From assembly GCA_031546845.1 (NCBI GenBank), contig JAVBJT010000006.1, positions 1 through 64,000 of the forward strand: DNA of 64,000 nucleotides, given 5' to 3'. A program made the position numbers and the translations under genes. Positions 61,881 to 64,000 of the stretch are shown one piece after another. Position 1 is the first letter of the stretch; every line of letters starts with the position of its first letter. The notes under the pieces are model-generated. The model saw nothing but the letters and a program-made list of their open reading frames with translations. It was not told where the DNA came from and did not search any database. Source of the DNA: Azoarcus sp031546845. Lineage in GTDB: Bacteria > Pseudomonadota > Gammaproteobacteria > Burkholderiales > Rhodocyclaceae.

Positions 61881-64000
61881 ATGTCTTCCCTACCCCTCGT
61901 CAGTATCCTGATTCCCGCCTACCACGAACGCTTTTTCCCCCTCGCGTTCAACAGCGCGCTGGCTCAGACCTATCCGAATGTGGAAATCGTGGTGACCGAC
62001 GACAGCCCGGGGGACGCGACGCAGCGCTTCGTCGAACAAGGCAACTGGGCCAGGCCGGTGCGTTACCAGCGCAACCCGAATCGCGACGGCGGGCGGAGCA
62101 ATTTCAACCTGTGCTTCTCGCTGGCGCGCGGCGAATACATCAAATTTCTGTGCGACGACGATCTGCTCGCGCCCGATTGCGTCGAAAAAATGACCGGCGT
62201 GCTCATAACGCGCCCGGAAATCACCCTGGTTACCTCTCACCGGCAACGCATCGACGAGCAAGACAATCCCCTCCCCGACAGCGAAGCGACGCTCCGCCCG
62301 GTAGAAGAGAATTCGGTCGTGGAAGGCGTATCCATGATCCGGGCGGTGCTGACTTCGATGTCGAACTTCATCGGCGAACCGACAACCCCGATGTTTCGCC
62401 GTTCCGCGCTCGCGGACGCGGACACGATGCGCGACATTCTGTCGTACGACGGCCATCCGATCCGCTACCTGACCGATGTGGCAATGTGGTTTTCGGTACT
62501 GCGCCACGGGCATGGCGCTTATCTGACAGAAAGCTTGAGCAGCTTCCGCACACATGGCACGCAAAGCCAGCAGACGTCCAGCGTGGCGGATCAGACGCTA
62601 CCGAACTACCGCCTCCTCTGCCGCCTGGCGAGAGACAACGGTTTATTGGACGAAGCCACCTGCCAGGAACTCCTTGGCCGTCCAAGAATGATACCGGGCT
62701 GGGCAACATTGCGAACCCGGCCATTAAGCGCCGCCGTGGAAAACGGCTGGCGGGACAACGTTGTTTATTTCAGCCCCGAGCGTATCCCGCGAGGCGCCGC
62801 ATCGGCCGTGATCGGACAAAATCTTCCGGACGGCGATTTCGACTGGAAGCGCTACGGCATCGCCAACAACGGCATCGACGGAGAACACAGGCTGACCGAC
62901 CACTTCCTGCGAACCGGCCAATTCGAGCATCGCCTGGACGTGCCGGCCTACACCCGCGAGACCGGACGAACGACCCGGCAATGCGCGAACCTGTGGAACC
63001 AGTTGCTGGTGGATCGAAACGGCAATGCCCGCCCTTGCCCACGCTTCAATCCCGTGTGCAACCTGTACGACGTGCCAGCCGACGACGGGCTCGATACCGC
63101 CCGCCTGCGTTTTCTCACCGGCCGGCCCGACGGTCCGTGCGCCGACTGCGACCTGCATCCGCTGGTGCCGCTAACCGATTTCGTCCGCGACAACTTCGAC
63201 CGCCAGCGCGATCTGACCAAAGCGCGTCCCGATCGCGTCGCGGCATGGCGCGAGACAGACACCCATCCCGAAACGCCCCGGCGCATCCTGGTCGTCGGCC
63301 ACAGCGCCGGCCGCGCCGGCGGCGAATTCGTCGCGTTGACGATCGTCCGGACGCTCGCACAAGAACGGGGATGCGCCGTTACCGTGATCCTCGCCAGGGG
63401 CGGAGAACTGACGGCGGAATTCCGCCGTTACGCCGAAGTCTTCGTTGTCGGCGAAGATCTGCAGGATTTCAAGGCGGCGGGTGAGCTCGCCTGCCGACTC
63501 CGCATGCAAGGCGTGCGCCACGCGATCTGCAACACGGTCGTCGTCGGGCGCTATACCACGCTGCTCAAAAAACTGGGCTACCAGGTTGTTTCCCTGGTGC
63601 ACGAATTGGCCACGAACATCCAGTTTCTGCCCGAGGAAGACCGGATCGGCGTCTGCGACCATTCCGACACGCTGGTTTTTCCGGTCAACTTCGTCGCCCG
63701 CAGCTTTCTCGAACGCTACCCCCCGCGCACGGCCGACGTTCGGATTCACTCCCAAGGCATCGAACCCAATTTTCCCCGCCCCGCCGACCGCACCGACGTG
63801 CGCCGCCGCCTGCGGGAGAGCCTGGGACTGGCCGAAAACACACAGTTGATCGTCGGCGCCGGCAGCGGCGAACTGCGCAAGGGCCCCGATCTGTTCCTGC
63901 AGGTGGCGCGGCGGATACTCGCGGACCCGGCGCGCCCAACCGTCCACTTCGTCTGGTTGGGCCAGCTCGACGCGGTACTGAAATCGTGGATCGAACACGA
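61881..64000 (+). CDS. Large multidomain glycosyltransferase, GT2 plus SPASM-like plus GT4-like (3' end outside window)
   Basis: The frame opens with ATG 61881 and stays open to the window edge, giving at least 706 residues. Residues 1-230 form a family 2 glycosyltransferase (VSILIPAYHERFF, VVTDDSPGD, IKFLCDDDLLAPD). Residues about 365-430 contain C368-x12-G-x4-C386, C393 and C420-x2-C423, the SPASM pattern of auxiliary iron-sulfur domains, but no CxxxCxxC radical SAM core is seen. Residues from about 460 resemble a GT4 glycosyltransferase (ILVVGHSAGRAGGEFVAL; GAGSGELRKGPDLFLQVARRI). The frame also yields shadow open frames in other phases. It would transfer sugars in the preceding cluster. 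Confidence 0.85.
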   Translation, partial: MSSLPLVSILIPAYHERFFPLAFNSALAQTYPNVEIVVTDDSPGDATQRFVEQGNWARPVRYQRNPNRDGGRSNFNLCFSLARGEYIKFLCDDDLLAPDCVEKMTGVLITRPEITLVTSHRQRIDEQDNPLPDSEATLRPVEENSVVEGVSMIRAVLTSMSNFIGEPTTPMFRRSALADADTMRDILSYDGHPIRYLTDVAMWFSVLRHGHGAYLTESLSSFRTHGTQSQQTSSVADQTLPNYRLLCRLARDNGLLDEATCQELLGRPRMIPGWATLRTRPLSAAVENGWRDNVVYFSPERIPRGAASAVIGQNLPDGDFDWKRYGIANNGIDGEHRLTDHFLRTGQFEHRLDVPAYTRETGRTTRQCANLWNQLLVDRNGNARPCPRFNPVCNLYDVPADDGLDTARLRFLTGRPDGPCADCDLHPLVPLTDFVRDNFDRQRDLTKARPDRVAAWRETDTHPETPRRILVVGHSAGRAGGEFVALTIVRTLAQERGCAVTVILARGGELTAEFRRYAEVFVVGEDLQDFKAAGELACRLRMQGVRHAICNTVVVGRYTTLLKKLGYQVVSLVHELATNIQFLPEEDRIGVCDHSDTLVFPVNFVARSFLERYPPRTADVRIHSQGIEPNFPRPADRTDVRRRLRESLGLAENTQLIVGAGSGELRKGPDLFLQVARRILADPARPTVHFVWLGQLDAVLKSWIEH

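Noticed and set aside
62111..63484. 457-codon plus-strand frame at the right end
   Set aside because: Out-of-phase shadow of the multidomain glycosyltransferase, whose frame shows clear GT2, SPASM-like and GT4 motifs.

Overview
The window looks like a contiguous piece of a betaproteobacterial chromosome: G+C rich, densely packed, mostly housekeeping. The evidence is the gene order leuC-leuD-leuB-asd-fimV-(membrane protein)-truA-trpF-trpB-trpA-accD-folC-SPOR-cvpA-purF-metZ, which is typical of Betaproteobacteria, together with a DUF3567 gene, a flagellin, LpxH and FimV. I cannot name the genus. I saw no rRNA, tRNA, CRISPR array, insertion sequence or prophage.

Layout. 1-3338: end of dnaJ, a nitronate monooxygenase and an orphan periplasmic binding protein. 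3360-5001: cysS with an upstream region that appears to encode a short structured RNA ending in an intrinsic terminator. 5002-9286: a co-directional envelope block (TPR lipid- or wall-associated protein, L,D-transpeptidase, exported and cytosolic cyclophilins, lpxH). 9375-28802: a long minus-strand biosynthetic stretch (membrane glutaredoxin, metZ, purF, cvpA, SPOR protein, folC, accD, trpA, trpB, trpF, truA, CbiQ-like protein, fimV, asd, leuB, leuD, leuC, M48 peptidase). 28809-33560: MFS transporter, aroC and an ilvBN operon preceded by a valine-rich leader peptide and attenuator. 33726-38463: acyl-CoA ligase, CBS protein and fdxA on the minus strand, then trxA and rho on the plus strand. 38750-42970: a MoxR ATPase, a degenerate EAL-HDOD protein and a CoxE-like VWA protein in one tight operon, facing a diiron/MBL-fold gene. 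43220-46187: htpG with a textbook sigma-32 promoter, greB and DUF3567. 46435-51158: small DUF465 protein, metY, alpha/beta hydrolase, membrane proteins and an EEP-family nuclease or phosphatase.

51659-64000 is the most distinctive part. An HDOD protein and a diguanylate cyclase with an intact I-site precede flagellin (fliC). Flagellin is followed by a run of genes with the same orientation: APS kinase (cysC), a sulfotransferase-like protein, a SAM methyltransferase, two DegT-type sugar aminotransferases, a WbqC-like protein and a very large glycosyltransferase cut by the window edge. APS kinase makes PAPS, the sulfate donor, so the cluster reads as a pathway for making and transferring a sulfated, methylated amino-sugar glycan. 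Its position suggests flagellin as a possible acceptor, but a surface polysaccharide is equally possible. The terminal glycosyltransferase appears to join a GT2 domain, a SPASM-like cysteine domain without a radical SAM core, and a GT4-like domain.

Regulatory signals that can be read directly include the ilvB attenuator, the sigma-32 promoter of htpG, a sigma-54-like site before fliC, good sigma-70 sites before trxA and the TPR gene, and several intrinsic terminators.
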